Source: Aliivibrio_A sp016764915 (GTDB taxonomy: Bacteria; Pseudomonadota; Gammaproteobacteria; Enterobacterales; Vibrionaceae). Taken from it: 64,000 bases of DNA. The DNA is taken from the NCBI GenBank assembly GCA_965224595.1, contig OZ245058.1:682001-746000 (forward strand). Direction: 5' to 3'. Position numbers and translations under genes: made by a program. The notes under the pieces are model-generated. The model saw only the letters and a program-made list of their open reading frames with translations, did not search any database and was not told the origin of the DNA. This document shows, piece after piece, positions 17,606 to 26,856 of the stretch. Numbering within the stretch: position 1 is the stretch's first letter; each line of letters opens with the position of its first letter.

Positions 17606-19345
17606 ATGCGGATTTTTGCTCAGCTTTTTTGGTATTTTAAGCGACAGTGGCGTAAATACTTAGGCGCTATTCTGATTTTGATGGTGGTCTCTTTGCTTGA
17701 AATGATTCCGCCAAAGCTGATCGGGCAGGTGGTTGATAAGGTGGTTGCAGGCTCGATGAGCAGTGATCAGTTTTGGTTACCCTTGCTTGGTATTGCAGGT
17801 ATGTGGCTGTTTTCTTATTTTTTGCGAGTATTGTGGCGAGTATGGTTGTTTGGTGCGGCTGCAGAGCTAGGTACGGTATTAAGAAATCGTCTATTTAAAC
17901 ACTTCTCAAAACACCCGCCTCGGTTTTTTGAACGCTACAAAACGGGCGATCTAATGGCGCGCTCAACTAACGACGTTAACGCCGTCGTCATGACCGCAGG
18001 TGAGGGCGTGCTTACTGCTGCTGACTCCTTGATAAGTGGTGCGATTGTCTTGATCGTAATGACCACTCAGCTGAGTTGGCAATTGACACTGTTAGCGCTA
18101 CTGCCGATGCCAATCATGGCACTGTTTGTGAATAAACTGGGTTCACAGCTGCATGGGCGCTTTTCATCTTCACAGGCGGCATTCTCGACCTTGACGGAAA
18201 CCACGCAAGACTCTTTGAACGGCATAAGAATGGTGCGCTCGTTTGGTTTAGAGCAGCATCAACAAGCCAATTTTGATGCCGCCGCAGATCAAGCGGGTGA
18301 GCATAATATGGCGGTGGCGGAAGTCGACGCAAAATTTGACCCGGTTATCTATTCAACCATTGGCATGTCCTTCTTTTTAAGTGTGGCTGGTGGCGGTTAT
18401 ATGGTTGCCCAAGGGCTAATGACCTTAGGAGATTTAACCGCATTTACCCTCTATCAAGGTTTGATGATCTGGCCGATGTTAGCCATTGCATGGTTGTTTA
18501 ACATTATTGAACGAGGTTCAGCGGCGTGGAAACGGCTACAAACCATCTTTGACGAAGAGCCTGAAATTGTTTCTGGTAACAGCGCGTTAGCAAAAAACTC
18601 ATCAACATTGAGTGTGGATGTGAAAAAATTCAGCTGGCACAGTCAACAACACCCGGCACTGCATCAGATAGAGTTTGAATTAAAACCCGGAACCATTTTA
18701 GGGTTAGCGGGGCCTGTTGGCAGCGGAAAATCATCGGTGATTGCGTTGTTGTTGCGTTTACAAGAGCTAAAAGAGGGCGAGATCTATTTAGGTGATGTAG
18801 AGATCAAAGAGGCGGACCTTAGCATGTGGCGATCAACGTTTGCCGTAGTGAGCCAAGCTCCGTTTCTGTTCTCCCGCTCAATTGCCGAAAATATTTCATT
18901 GGGTTTTCCAAATGCCACTCGAGATCAGATCCGTCATGCCGCGGAATTGGCCTGTATTGATGAGGATATCATGAACTTTAAGCTGGGTTACGAAACCTTA
19001 GTGGGCGAAAAAGGCATTACGCTCTCCGGTGGTCAAAAGCAGCGTATCTCAATTGCTAGGGCACTGCTGTTAGAAGCCCCCATTTTGATTTTGGATGATG
19101 CGCTGTCTGCCGTAGATGGCAGAACCGAACATAGAATTTTGTCGAACTTACACAGCAGTGAACGAAAGCAGAGTGTGATAGTGATTGCTCATCGCCTAAC
19201 TGCTCTTGAGCAAGCGGATCAGATTATTGTGTTAAATCAGGGGAAAGTGACTGAACAAGGGACGCATCAGCAGTTGATCAGTCAAAACAGTTGGTACAGT
19301 GAAATGCATCAATATCAGATGTTGGTATCGGAATTGGAGGCGTAA
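17606..19345 (+). CDS. mdlA: Heterodimeric ABC exporter subunit MdlA
   Basis: This 579-aa half-transporter has six predicted membrane spans in the first 320 residues, then an ATPase domain with Walker A GPVGSGKSS and signature LSGGQKQR. The Walker B ILILDDALSAVD has Asp where the catalytic Glu usually sits. The substitution, paired with the non-canonical LSAGQ signature in MdlB, is the usual mark of an asymmetric exporter with one degenerate ATP site. The stop overlaps the mdlB ATG by one base. The substrate of MdlAB is not established (a multidrug-like exporter by homology). Confidence 0.92.
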   Translation: MRIFAQLFWYFKRQWRKYLGAILILMVVSLLEMIPPKLIGQVVDKVVAGSMSSDQFWLPLLGIAGMWLFSYFLRVLWRVWLFGAAAELGTVLRNRLFKHFSKHPPRFFERYKTGDLMARSTNDVNAVVMTAGEGVLTAADSLISGAIVLIVMTTQLSWQLTLLALLPMPIMALFVNKLGSQLHGRFSSSQAAFSTLTETTQDSLNGIRMVRSFGLEQHQQANFDAAADQAGEHNMAVAEVDAKFDPVIYSTIGMSFFLSVAGGGYMVAQGLMTLGDLTAFTLYQGLMIWPMLAIAWLFNIIERGSAAWKRLQTIFDEEPEIVSGNSALAKNSSTLSVDVKKFSWHSQQHPALHQIEFELKPGTILGLAGPVGSGKSSVIALLLRLQELKEGEIYLGDVEIKEADLSMWRSTFAVVSQAPFLFSRSIAENISLGFPNATRDQIRHAAELACIDEDIMNFKLGYETLVGEKGITLSGGQKQRISIARALLLEAPILILDDALSAVDGRTEHRILSNLHSSERKQSVIVIAHRLTALEQADQIIVLNQGKVTEQGTHQQLISQNSWYSEMHQYQMLVSELEA

Positions 19346-21108
19346 TGAATAGAAAACAGATTTTATCTCGCCTACTGCGTTATGTGTTCAGTCAACCTAA
19401 ACAGCTGAGCATAGCCGCTGCGTTACTGTTATTGGCGGTGCTGGCTGAAGTATCAGGACCTTGGATTATTAAGGTCTTTTTAGATGAACATGTCATTAAA
19501 GATTACTACCCGCAGATGACGTTAATCGGTTTAGCGGGATTGTATGTGTTTTTGCAGATCGCCTCGGCGTGGTTGCACTACAAGCAGTCGTTACGATTTA
19601 ACCGCTTGGCGATTGGTGTGGTACAAAAAGTCAGAAAACAGGTCTATAGCGCCATTATTAATCAACCGTTATCTGCGTTTGATTACACGCCAATAGGAAA
19701 ATTGGTCTCACGCATTACCAATGATACTGAAACGTTAAAAGACCTTTACGTGCAGGTGCTAGCGACGGCCATGCGCAATGTGGCGCTGATTTCAGTGATG
19801 TTAGTGGTGATGACACTGCTCAGTTGGAGATTGACCTTAGTGGTGATGGTGTTGATCCCACTGATTTGTGTTGTGATGTATTTTTATCAACGCGTCAGCG
19901 CCAGTGCGTATGGGCGAGTTCGCGACTTATTGGCCGATTTGAATGCCACCATGAGTGAATCAGTGCAGGGCATGAGCTTGATTCAACTGATGCGCCAAGA
20001 GAAGCGATTCTCTAAAGAGTATGGCGATCTTAACCAACAACATCTCGATGCCGAAATCGGTATCACTAAATTGAACGGGGTCTTGTTAAGGCCACTGATT
20101 GATCTGCTGTCTGGTTTTGCGCTGTTGTCACTGGTTGCTGTTTTTGGTTTCAGCGGGGTAGAACTCATAGGCGTTGGGGTCTTATACGCTTTTATCAGTT
20201 ATTTAGGCCGAGTGACTGAGCCTTTGATTGAGATGACTCAGCAGCTCTCGTTACTGCAACAGGCAATTGTTGCCGGAGATCGTCTGTTTGCTTTAATGGA
20301 CGCGCCGCAGCAGCAGTATGGCGACGATCAACAGTTGTTATCTTCTGGGGCGATTGAAGTCAGTAATCTGAGCTTTAGTTACGATGGTAGCCAGACGATT
20401 TTAGATAACGTCAGTTTCTCGTTACCTCATCGAGGATTTTTAGCGTTGGTGGGTCATACGGGCAGTGGTAAGAGCACGTTAGCGTCGTTATTAATGGGGT
20501 TTTATCCGACCGAACAAGGTTCATTAAAGCTGGATAATCGAGAGCTTAATACACTGTCTCACTACGCCTTGAAACAGGGAATATCGATGGTGCAGCAAGA
20601 TCCTCATGTATTAAGTGAATCAGTGCGAGACAATGTCGCTTTGGGCCGTGAGGTGAGTGATGAATTGATTCAAGACTCACTTGAGCGTGTTGGTTTAGGG
20701 CATTATGTTGCTCAGCTTCCACAGGGGCTAAATACTCAATTAGGGCAGGGGGAAGTGAACCTATCTGCGGGTCAGAAACAGCTGTTGGCGCTGGCCAGAG
20801 TATTGGTTGCTAAACCTAAAATATTGATCCTAGACGAAGCAACAGCAAACATCGATTCTGGTACTGAGCAGTTAATTCAAAAAACGCTGACTAAGCTGCG
20901 ACAAGAGCTCAGTTTGATTGTCATCGCTCATCGGCTTTCTACCATTGCAGATGCCGACGAAATTTTGGTGCTGCATCAAGGAAAACTGGAGGAGCGAGGC
21001 TCGCATCAGGCATTGATTGAGCAGCAAGGTCGTTATTGGCAGATGCACAAGCTGCAACAAGTTGGTGAAAACTTACATCAACTGGAAGAAGCACCTGAGT
21101 TGGCGTAG
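19345..21108 (+). CDS. mdlB: Heterodimeric ABC exporter subunit MdlB
   Basis: This 587-aa partner of MdlA has N-terminal transmembrane helices, then Walker A GHTGSGKST, signature LSAGQKQL and a canonical Walker B ILILDEATANID with Glu. It therefore supplies the catalytic Glu of the competent site and the weak signature of the degenerate site. One-base overlap with mdlA indicates coupled translation. The gene ends 7 bp from convergent tesB. Order decR-mdlA-mdlB-tesB parallels E. coli, where glnK-amtB sit between mdlB and tesB; these are absent here. Confidence 0.92.
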   Translation: MNRKQILSRLLRYVFSQPKQLSIAAALLLLAVLAEVSGPWIIKVFLDEHVIKDYYPQMTLIGLAGLYVFLQIASAWLHYKQSLRFNRLAIGVVQKVRKQVYSAIINQPLSAFDYTPIGKLVSRITNDTETLKDLYVQVLATAMRNVALISVMLVVMTLLSWRLTLVVMVLIPLICVVMYFYQRVSASAYGRVRDLLADLNATMSESVQGMSLIQLMRQEKRFSKEYGDLNQQHLDAEIGITKLNGVLLRPLIDLLSGFALLSLVAVFGFSGVELIGVGVLYAFISYLGRVTEPLIEMTQQLSLLQQAIVAGDRLFALMDAPQQQYGDDQQLLSSGAIEVSNLSFSYDGSQTILDNVSFSLPHRGFLALVGHTGSGKSTLASLLMGFYPTEQGSLKLDNRELNTLSHYALKQGISMVQQDPHVLSESVRDNVALGREVSDELIQDSLERVGLGHYVAQLPQGLNTQLGQGEVNLSAGQKQLLALARVLVAKPKILILDEATANIDSGTEQLIQKTLTKLRQELSLIVIAHRLSTIADADEILVLHQGKLEERGSHQALIEQQGRYWQMHKLQQVGENLHQLEEAPELA

Positions 21109-21115
21109 GCGGCTT

Positions 21116-21973
21116 TTACGTTTGTCGCATTAACCCCTCTTGTACGGCAGAAGCCACAAGTTGCCCTTGTTGATTGAATATCTCTCCACGAACCAACCCT
21201 CGTGAGCCGCTTGCATTCGGGCTTTCGATGGCAAATAGCAGCCACTCATCCATTTTGAATGGACGGTGGAACCACATTGAGTGGTCGATAGTGGCCACTT
21301 TGAACCCCGGTGTTAATAAGCTTACCGAATGAGGGTGCAGGGCGGTAACCAAGAATCCCCAATCCGATGCGTAAGCCAGCATATATTGATGGATCAGCTG
21401 GTCATCAGGTAATTGGCCATTGGCTTTAATCCATAAGTACTGTTTTGCGTCGGCCTGATGCGGTTTAAGCGGGTTAACGACAGTGACTGGGCGAACTTCG
21501 ATTGGCTTTTCGGTGCAGAACATCTTTTGAACTTGCGGCGGCAGCTTATGTTTGATGGCATTGGCGAGCTCTGTTTCAGAACGATAGTTCTCAGGCCCTT
21601 TGATATCAGGCATTACAGATTGGTGTTCAAACCCCGGCTCTTCACCATGGTAAGAGGCGGTGAGATAGAAAATAGGGCGACCATTTTGAATCGCTTTCAC
21701 CCGTCTTGTGCTGAAACTCCGGCCATCTCTAAGCGTCTCGACATCATAAATAATCGGTTTTTGTGGATCGCCAGGGTAGAGAAAGTAGCTGTGAAATGAG
21801 TGCACCATTCTATCGCTGTCGACGGTGTATCTTGCGGCTGAAAGTGCCTGTCCAATGACTTGACCTCCATACACTTGCGGCAGCCCTAAGTGCTCACTCT
21901 GTCCTCGAAATAGCCCTTGCTCTAATTGCTCTAACTGCAACAAATCGAGTAATTCATTTAATGTATTATTCAT
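21116..21973 (-). CDS. tesB: Acyl-CoA thioesterase II TesB
   Basis: This 285-aa double hot-dog thioesterase hydrolyses medium- and long-chain acyl-CoA in the cytosol. Family landmarks are FRGQSEHLGLPQVYGGQVIGQAL, the VHSFHSYFLYPGD strand in the first hot dog, and in the second ATIDHSMWFHRPF with the catalytic Asp. The C-terminal GQLVASAVQEGLMR carries the conserved Gln. The length matches E. coli TesB (286 aa). It is convergent with mdlB. Confidence 0.94.
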   Translation of the reverse strand: MNNTLNELLDLLQLEQLEQGLFRGQSEHLGLPQVYGGQVIGQALSAARYTVDSDRMVHSFHSYFLYPGDPQKPIIYDVETLRDGRSFSTRRVKAIQNGRPIFYLTASYHGEEPGFEHQSVMPDIKGPENYRSETELANAIKHKLPPQVQKMFCTEKPIEVRPVTVVNPLKPHQADAKQYLWIKANGQLPDDQLIHQYMLAYASDWGFLVTALHPHSVSLLTPGFKVATIDHSMWFHRPFKMDEWLLFAIESPNASGSRGLVRGEIFNQQGQLVASAVQEGLMRQT

Positions 21974-22095
21974 TGTTAATTCGCCTAACTATTGAGAACG
22001 CTGCGTCAATTCATTGTCAAATCTTCTCTTAAAACAAGACACAAAAGCAAGCGATGTCTATAATTGGCGCGAATTAATTTTTGTGAGAATAGATT

Positions 22096-22515
22096 ATGAA
22101 AAAGGCGTTATTAGTTATTATGTCATTAGTGATTGGTTCTGTAATGGTTGGTTGTACCACCACTGGCAGTGAAAATAGTATGGCAACGGTAGAGGGCTCA
22201 TTAAGCTACCGTGAGCGTATTGCACTACCTGATAATGCGGTAGTCACGGTTGTGTTAGAAGATATTTCGCGTGCAGATGCGTCATCGATTGTACTTGCGA
22301 CACAAAGTTTTAAAACAGAGGGTAAGCAAGTACCATTTAATTACACGCTTGAGTATAACGATACTGATATTGTGAAAAATCACCGCTATAGTGTTCGTGC
22401 AACTATTGAGGTTGATGGAAAATTACGGTTTACCACTGACACCGTTTACGGCGTCATCACCGATGCTGACTTTACGCACCAACAAGATCTTCATTTAGTA
22501 GGTGTACGCCACTAA
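22096..22515 (+). CDS. ybaY: YbaY-family lipoprotein
   Basis: This 139-aa lipoprotein has the lipobox VMVGC at residues about 16-20 (signal MKKALLVIMSLVIGSVMVGC), then one YbaY domain. That domain includes SLSYRERIALPDNAVVTVVLEDISRAD and a central VPFNYTLEYNDTDI, a small beta-sandwich of unknown function. The mature Thr+2 suggests outer-membrane sorting. It is divergent from tesB, as in E. coli. Confidence 0.88.
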   Translation: MKKALLVIMSLVIGSVMVGCTTTGSENSMATVEGSLSYRERIALPDNAVVTVVLEDISRADASSIVLATQSFKTEGKQVPFNYTLEYNDTDIVKNHRYSVRATIEVDGKLRFTTDTVYGVITDADFTHQQDLHLVGVRH

Positions 22516-22535
22516 TCACTTAAGACGTAGATTAA

Positions 22536-22853
22536 TTAGAGCGCTGGGCTTCCGGCGCTCCATCGATACCTCTTCAAATCAATTTTACCCTCATCTGATA
22601 CCTCGATACCATCTTCGGATAATTTATCTTTTTGACGAAAAAAACAGTGGTCAGTTAATGAAATATAACCACGGGCATTGATCACTCTAAACCAAGGCAA
22701 CTTAGTATCTGAAGGCAATCTAGAGAGTACCTTTCCGACTTGACGAGCGTAGTTTGCAAACCCGGCCAACTTGGCGATATCGCCATAAGTCGCCACTTTC
22801 CCTTTCGGAATTTGGTGAATAGCCGCAAATATTTGAAGTTCAAATTCAGTCAT
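22536..22853 (-). CDS. atl: Alkyltransferase-like DNA-binding protein (Atl/YbaZ)
   Basis: This 105-aa protein consists of the DNA-binding domain of O6-alkylguanine-DNA alkyltransferases (ATYGDIAKLAGFANYARQVGKVL, then LPWFRVINARGYIS). The methyl-acceptor Cys of the PCHR motif is replaced by Trp (PWFR), as in ATL proteins. These bind alkylated guanine and flag it for nucleotide excision repair without repairing it. E. coli has PWHR; the His is Phe here. Convergent with ybaY. Confidence 0.88.
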   Translation of the reverse strand: MTEFELQIFAAIHQIPKGKVATYGDIAKLAGFANYARQVGKVLSRLPSDTKLPWFRVINARGYISLTDHCFFRQKDKLSEDGIEVSDEGKIDLKRYRWSAGSPAL

Positions 22854-22968
22854 TGTCGATAACTTTGCTATACTGAAGAATAAAAGAAATACTAAACTAA
22901 TTAGGAAGATAGTAAATATCCAATAGCAACAAAGTCAATACGAAAAGCATATTTGCAGGGAGTGTATT

Positions 22969-23706
22969 ATGTCGTTTTCTATGGTTCAGGTATTAATTAC
23001 CCTTGTCTTAGCGGTCGTTGGAGTTAGCGCGCTAGGCATTAATGGTGGAGAAATTCCACCTCTTGCATTTGCCATTCCGGCACTGTGGCTTCTTCCAAAA
23101 GGACGCGCAGCCGCTTGGTTACTTCTTTTCGCATTAGCGCTTTACGCACTGGTTCTTCCTTATCAACCTCTTGCTCTATCGATCAGTGTTTGGACACTGC
23201 TGCCACTGTTTATGGTGGTTTATTCCTATAAAAGCAGCAAAGAAGTTGTCGCGATGCTTACCGCCGTTATTGTAGCGATGGAAGCGGGAATCATTGCACT
23301 GCAATATGAAGGCAACCTAGACGGAAAACCAATTTATACCATTATTCAGATCGCAGCGGTCATTATGGTGTGGTTTGCCGCAAGAAGCTGGCGCAAAATT
23401 GATGGAAATTTATGGCTGCCACTGCTTGTGGTGATCCCATTGTGGATGGCTGGAATGGCTCATGCCGCATTGGCTATGTTATGTGTCACGGGAATTATTG
23501 TGAGCTTGCAGTCCATTAATAATTCAAAAGATGTTAAGTGGTCTTCATCGCTCTCTTGGTTACTGCCGGTGGTTGCCTTCGCCACTTTCGTGGTCACTCC
23601 GCAATATGAGGTCCCAAACCCAGTTTTGATCTCTTGGTTTATGATTTTGATTTCAGGTTGGGCAACCGATTTTATGATGTATGTCGATGACGGAAAGGAC
23701 GAATAA
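22969..23706 (+). CDS. Conserved multi-span inner-membrane protein, function unknown
   Basis: This 245-aa protein is very hydrophobic with about seven or eight predicted spans (VLITLVLAVVGVSALG, AAWLLLFALALYALVLPY, IIQIAAVIMVWFA, WLPLLVVIPLWMAGMAHAAL and others) and a short acidic C-terminal tail (MYVDDGKDE). The ribosome site is AGGGAG eight bases before the ATG. No catalytic or transport motif is evident. Lying between atl and the 4.5S RNA gene it looks like a conserved genus-level gene. I do not assign a function. Confidence 0.7.
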   Translation: MSFSMVQVLITLVLAVVGVSALGINGGEIPPLAFAIPALWLLPKGRAAAWLLLFALALYALVLPYQPLALSISVWTLLPLFMVVYSYKSSKEVVAMLTAVIVAMEAGIIALQYEGNLDGKPIYTIIQIAAVIMVWFAARSWRKIDGNLWLPLLVVIPLWMAGMAHAALAMLCVTGIIVSLQSINNSKDVKWSSSLSWLLPVVAFATFVVTPQYEVPNPVLISWFMILISGWATDFMMYVDDGKDE

Positions 23707-23830
23707 TCGTAAAAAGGCGCTAACGGTATAATAAACAAGCAATCAGATCATTTTTGCTTATTTAGCCTTGCATTCATATCGAGCATCACCGATAATCCTT
23801 GCATCTGCTTAGGCAGTGCAACAAATCTAT

Positions 23831-23938
23831 GGAGGCTCTGGTCCTCTCGCAACACTAACTTGTGAACTCGGTCAGATCCGGAAGGAAGCAGCCGCAGCAG
23901 GCGTCGTGTGTGCCGGGATGTGGCTAGGGCTTCCACCC
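23831..23938 (+). ncRNA. ffs: 4.5S RNA of the signal recognition particle
   Basis: The diagnostic apical domain is present: GGTCAGATCCGGAAGGAAGC with the matching 3' strand GTGTGTGCCGGGATG, including the Ffh-binding symmetric loop and the GGAA tetraloop. The ends pair (GGAGGCTCT with AGGGCTTCC) to close a roughly 108-nt hairpin RNA close to the E. coli length of 114 nt. Additional complementarity outside it (23827-23834 with 23945-23952) suggests a longer precursor. The ends are approximate. Its position after atl and ybaY is conserved with E. coli. Confidence 0.95.
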
Positions 23939-24286
23939 AACATTCTCCATAGAAATCTCCTCTGAAAAATCAAAGTTAATCTCTATCATCTAATTCTTAA
24001 TCTTAGTTCATTTTCTCTGTTTTACTCTCTTTACTCAATATCAATGTACTCTTTCTACAAATCAAAACCGAGTTGCATTAAGATACTTATCGACAGCGCT
24101 ATAAGCTCAAGAGAGGATTTAGCTTGAACAATTATTTTGAAAGCCCTTTTGTTGGTAACTCATTTCTGCTCCCATTGTGTGACTAGCAGCTTTCACATCG
24201 CACTTCTATGTGAAGCTATTTGACCGATTTATCCTAATCCGAATAACCTGATACCAAAGCGTATAAAAATCAATATTTGGAGTAGT
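23939..24286. other. Gene-free stretch after ffs with one hairpin
   Basis: About 350 AT-rich bases with a pyrimidine-rich tract after ffs. The only structure I see is an imperfect hairpin at 24188-24217 (AGCTTTCACAT with ATGTGAAGCT, 9-base loop). It marks the switch from conserved housekeeping synteny to accessory genes. Confidence 0.5.
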
Positions 24287-24385
24287 ATGGCTATGGCTGC
24301 CCACTACAATGATACTTCCTCGGGAGGTGCAGTGATCGGTTGGGGAGTCCATGTTATTCGTTATGGAGATAGAGAAAAATTTTGA
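24287..24385 (+). CDS. Possible 32-aa small protein coupled to the next gene
   Basis: A short frame of 32 codons starts at ATG 24287 with GGAG six bases upstream and ends with TGA at 24383-24385. It overlaps the TTG start of the following gene (TTTTGATTG). The peptide begins MAMAAHYNDTSSGG and ends RYGDREKF, with no membrane segment. The good ribosome site and stop/start overlap argue that it is translated, at least as a leader that couples translation to the downstream gene. There is no recognised family. Confidence 0.4.
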   Translation: MAMAAHYNDTSSGGAVIGWGVHVIRYGDREKF

Positions 24386-24993
24386 TTGAGCTAAATCATA
24401 TTGGTGAGGCGCTTATTTGCAAGTTGATTAACAGATCTGACTCAGTAAAGTCTGTATTGATGAAAGCAATGGAGATTGAATCTTCGACCTTTTTCGCTGT
24501 ACCAGAGATCAGGCTTGATGCTTGCGCTAGATTAATCTTTGACGGTGTACATAAAGTAGATATTTGCATTCTAGATAGGGAATCTAAGACATGCTTCCCT
24601 ATAGAGGCCAAACTGGGACTAGATCGACTATCAAAAAATGAATTTGCCAAGCGTTTTATGAAGCCGTGTAAAACTTCTCATAATGACACCCGTGTAGCTG
24701 GTAGCATGATTTCCATTTTGGAGCGTCAATTGCCGACTCAATGTATGAATCAAGACCTATATATCACTTATCAAGGAGAAAAGTATTTGGTTTTGGAAAA
24801 GTGGGGCCTTATTGCTAGATCGGTAATACATGATAAATGGCTCTCGAATGGTTTTCCTACGTTATCATTTAACTGCAAACACTTAGCCTTTGAAGACTTA
24901 GCTAGTTCTTATGGGAACAAAGGTTCATTCAATTGTTTAGTCACTGAAATGCTTCAAGTTAATTTTTACGAACAGTGGGTTAAATCTGCATGA
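24382..24993 (+). CDS. Hypothetical protein, accessory region
   Basis: This 203-aa soluble protein has no signal peptide. The N-terminal half has an acidic/basic strand pattern (RLIFDGVHKVDICILDRESKTCFPIEAKLGLDRL) that resembles the core of a PD-(D/E)xK nuclease-like fold: Asp in VDICILD, then E-A-K in FPIEAKLG. That is suggestive only. The start is TTG, overlapping the stop of the small upstream frame; an ATG further in (MKAMEIESS) is possible. The low-GC coding style and lack of recognisable relatives fit an acquired gene. Confidence 0.65.
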   Translation: MIELNHIGEALICKLINRSDSVKSVLMKAMEIESSTFFAVPEIRLDACARLIFDGVHKVDICILDRESKTCFPIEAKLGLDRLSKNEFAKRFMKPCKTSHNDTRVAGSMISILERQLPTQCMNQDLYITYQGEKYLVLEKWGLIARSVIHDKWLSNGFPTLSFNCKHLAFEDLASSYGNKGSFNCLVTEMLQVNFYEQWVKSA

Positions 24994-25175
24994 CAAACAA
25001 CTATGGTTTTAAGTACTTTTTCTGTTTCCCACCTACCGTTTTGGTGCTCTAAATCAAAAATGCCCCGAAATGAGTTTCGCAACCTGTATCTCTGTCGGAT
25101 TGATGTACTTACTGGCATACTTTAGTTAATGCTTTTTATTTATTAGTAGTGATACGCCAATTGAAGGAGGATAAG

Positions 25176-26039
25176 TTGCCAATTGAATTGTTTAAATATC
25201 GTGGCTTTGACAAGTACACCATTCTCAATCTATTGAATCAAACAGTTTGGCTTCCTAAAGTTGAACAGTTAAATGATCCTTTTGATGGTCAATTCAGGCT
25301 TACTGATACTCCCCCTAACATCGAGAATTTTATCGAGTACTGTAATAGATTTCCCGAATGGTTCGGGCAACGTGAAGGTGCAGTAACAATCAATAAAGAG
25401 AACATTCGCAATGAAATGTTCTTGGCTGATGGAACTCCAAGCGGTGAGCTAAGAGAATACGCCCAAAACTTCAAAGAGTTTTTTGAGAGTAAGTGCAAGG
25501 ATACTGGTGTCCTATCTCTTTCGTCGACTGCTGAAAACACTACAATGTGGTCTCATTACGGTGATGAGCATACTGGCATCTGTATTGGATATGATCCGTC
25601 ACGTTTGTTTAATAAAGCTTATGGCAATGGTTTACCATGGTTGAAAGAAGTTAAGTATCTAGGCGAATCTCATATATCAAGGAATAGTTACCTTCTATTT
25701 GCCGAAAGTGGATTCGGTAGTTCTCCAACAGCGACAAAAGAGTTCTTTAAGAGAATGCTTTCTGTTAAAGCAATTGACTGGGCGTATGAAAAGGAGTGGC
25801 GATTCATCTTACCCGAGTGTGGTGGACGCATTTACTCAATTAATAAGAGTGCTATTACTAGTATAACGTTTGGTTTGAGAACTACTGCTGACTCTAAACA
25901 TGCACTCGTTAACCTAGTCCGAAATTTAGCGATACATCCTAAAACCTACCAAACAGTTCGAAATACAGGAACACTTGGGTTAAGAAGGGTTGAGTTGGAG
26001 GAGAAGTCAAAGTACTGGACAAAAACAGGTGAAGAGTAG
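25176..26039 (+). CDS. DUF2971-family protein
   Basis: This 287-aa protein carries the hallmarks of DUF2971: an N-terminal LFKYRGFDKYTILNLLNQTVWLP, then LNDPFDGQF, and the core CKDTGVLSLSSTAENTTMWSHYGDEHTGICIGYD. Members are common in mobile and defence-rich regions; a role in abortive or ADP-ribosyl-type biology has been speculated but not established. The frame is open back to a GTG at 25149. A consensus ribosome site (AAGGAGG at 25164-25170) sits 5 bases before a TTG at 25176, which I take as start. Confidence 0.8.
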   Translation: MPIELFKYRGFDKYTILNLLNQTVWLPKVEQLNDPFDGQFRLTDTPPNIENFIEYCNRFPEWFGQREGAVTINKENIRNEMFLADGTPSGELREYAQNFKEFFESKCKDTGVLSLSSTAENTTMWSHYGDEHTGICIGYDPSRLFNKAYGNGLPWLKEVKYLGESHISRNSYLLFAESGFGSSPTATKEFFKRMLSVKAIDWAYEKEWRFILPECGGRIYSINKSAITSITFGLRTTADSKHALVNLVRNLAIHPKTYQTVRNTGTLGLRRVELEEKSKYWTKTGEE

Positions 26040-26100
26040 GCTATCACTGGCTTTACTAACTTAGCTATACCCCATCTGCGTTAGTGAACTTGGAAGAATA

Positions 26101-26673
26101 ATGAACAATATAAACAACCTAATCCGATCCTTGGATGTTCATGTGTTGAGAGACGAGGATCTTGAATTACACTGGAATTACGCTGACTATGAAGACAAAA
26201 TTGAAGAAGCCTTATCGTATCATTGTCCCAACGTCAGTTGTTCAGGTTGGTTTAAATCACAACTATCACAACTTCATCACCAAGGATACATAGTAATAGA
26301 AAACCTTCCACTCGCTGTTCCAATTAGTTCTATCTATCACTCTTTAGAGCGAATTGGCGAAGGTGGTAATCGAAGAGGCTCGTTGGATAAAGTGTCGATA
26401 CGGTTAGGTTTTCCTGTATCAAAAGTCCATTTTGGTCAATCTTCATTTATCACTGAGAATTGGGAAAATTATGCTAAACACACTGGATTAGCTAACCAAG
26501 AACTAAATAGTGAAGTGCTGTATGAATCTCTAATAGGCTCATTATCTAAGCAATTTAAAACAGGTGAATGGATTGTTTTTAGTCAGGATGTTAGCGGAAT
26601 ACATATCTGGTGTATTTGGTTGCACGATGCAGGTGATAACGCCCTGGTTAATGAAATTCAACAACGTAAATAG
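26101..26673 (+). CDS. Hypothetical protein, accessory region
   Basis: This 190-aa soluble acidic protein starts at an ATG with GGAAGA upstream. No signal peptide or membrane span is present. It contains a CPNVSCSGWF segment and a histidine-rich stretch (LSQLHHQGYIVIEN). The C-terminal part ends in a hydrophobic strand (GIHIWCIWLHD). I recognise no family. It is 61 bp downstream of the DUF2971 gene on the same strand and could share its transcript. Confidence 0.6.
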   Translation: MNNINNLIRSLDVHVLRDEDLELHWNYADYEDKIEEALSYHCPNVSCSGWFKSQLSQLHHQGYIVIENLPLAVPISSIYHSLERIGEGGNRRGSLDKVSIRLGFPVSKVHFGQSSFITENWENYAKHTGLANQELNSEVLYESLIGSLSKQFKTGEWIVFSQDVSGIHIWCIWLHDAGDNALVNEIQQRK

Positions 26674-26686
26674 TAGCAAAGAACAA

Positions 26687-26700
26687 GCAAGGACAGACGC
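26687..26700 (+). repeat. REP-like motif, left of the transposase
   Basis: GCAAGGACAGACGC, continuing CCTAG, is matched in inverted orientation by 27980-27993 (11 of 14 or better) on the other side of the RAYT gene. Similar motifs lie at 32207 and 32551. Probable recognition sequences of the REP-type transposase. Confidence 0.45.
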
Positions 26701-26856
26701 CCTAGCCAAGCCTAAATTAAACTGATAATGATATACCCAGATTTGACGTTTTTGGTGGGGGATGCTGGCTAAAAGTATCGAAATAGATAAATTTCGACGC
26801 TAAAAAGCATCAATTATCGTTCTACAGGTGTGTTGAGTATGCGTTGAGAAATATAT

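Noticed and set aside
17606..21108. MdlA/MdlB as the type I ABC motor for the giant adhesin
   Set aside because: They lie 14 kb away in conserved housekeeping synteny, lack the N-terminal C39-like domain of adhesin exporters, and form a known heterodimeric exporter pair.
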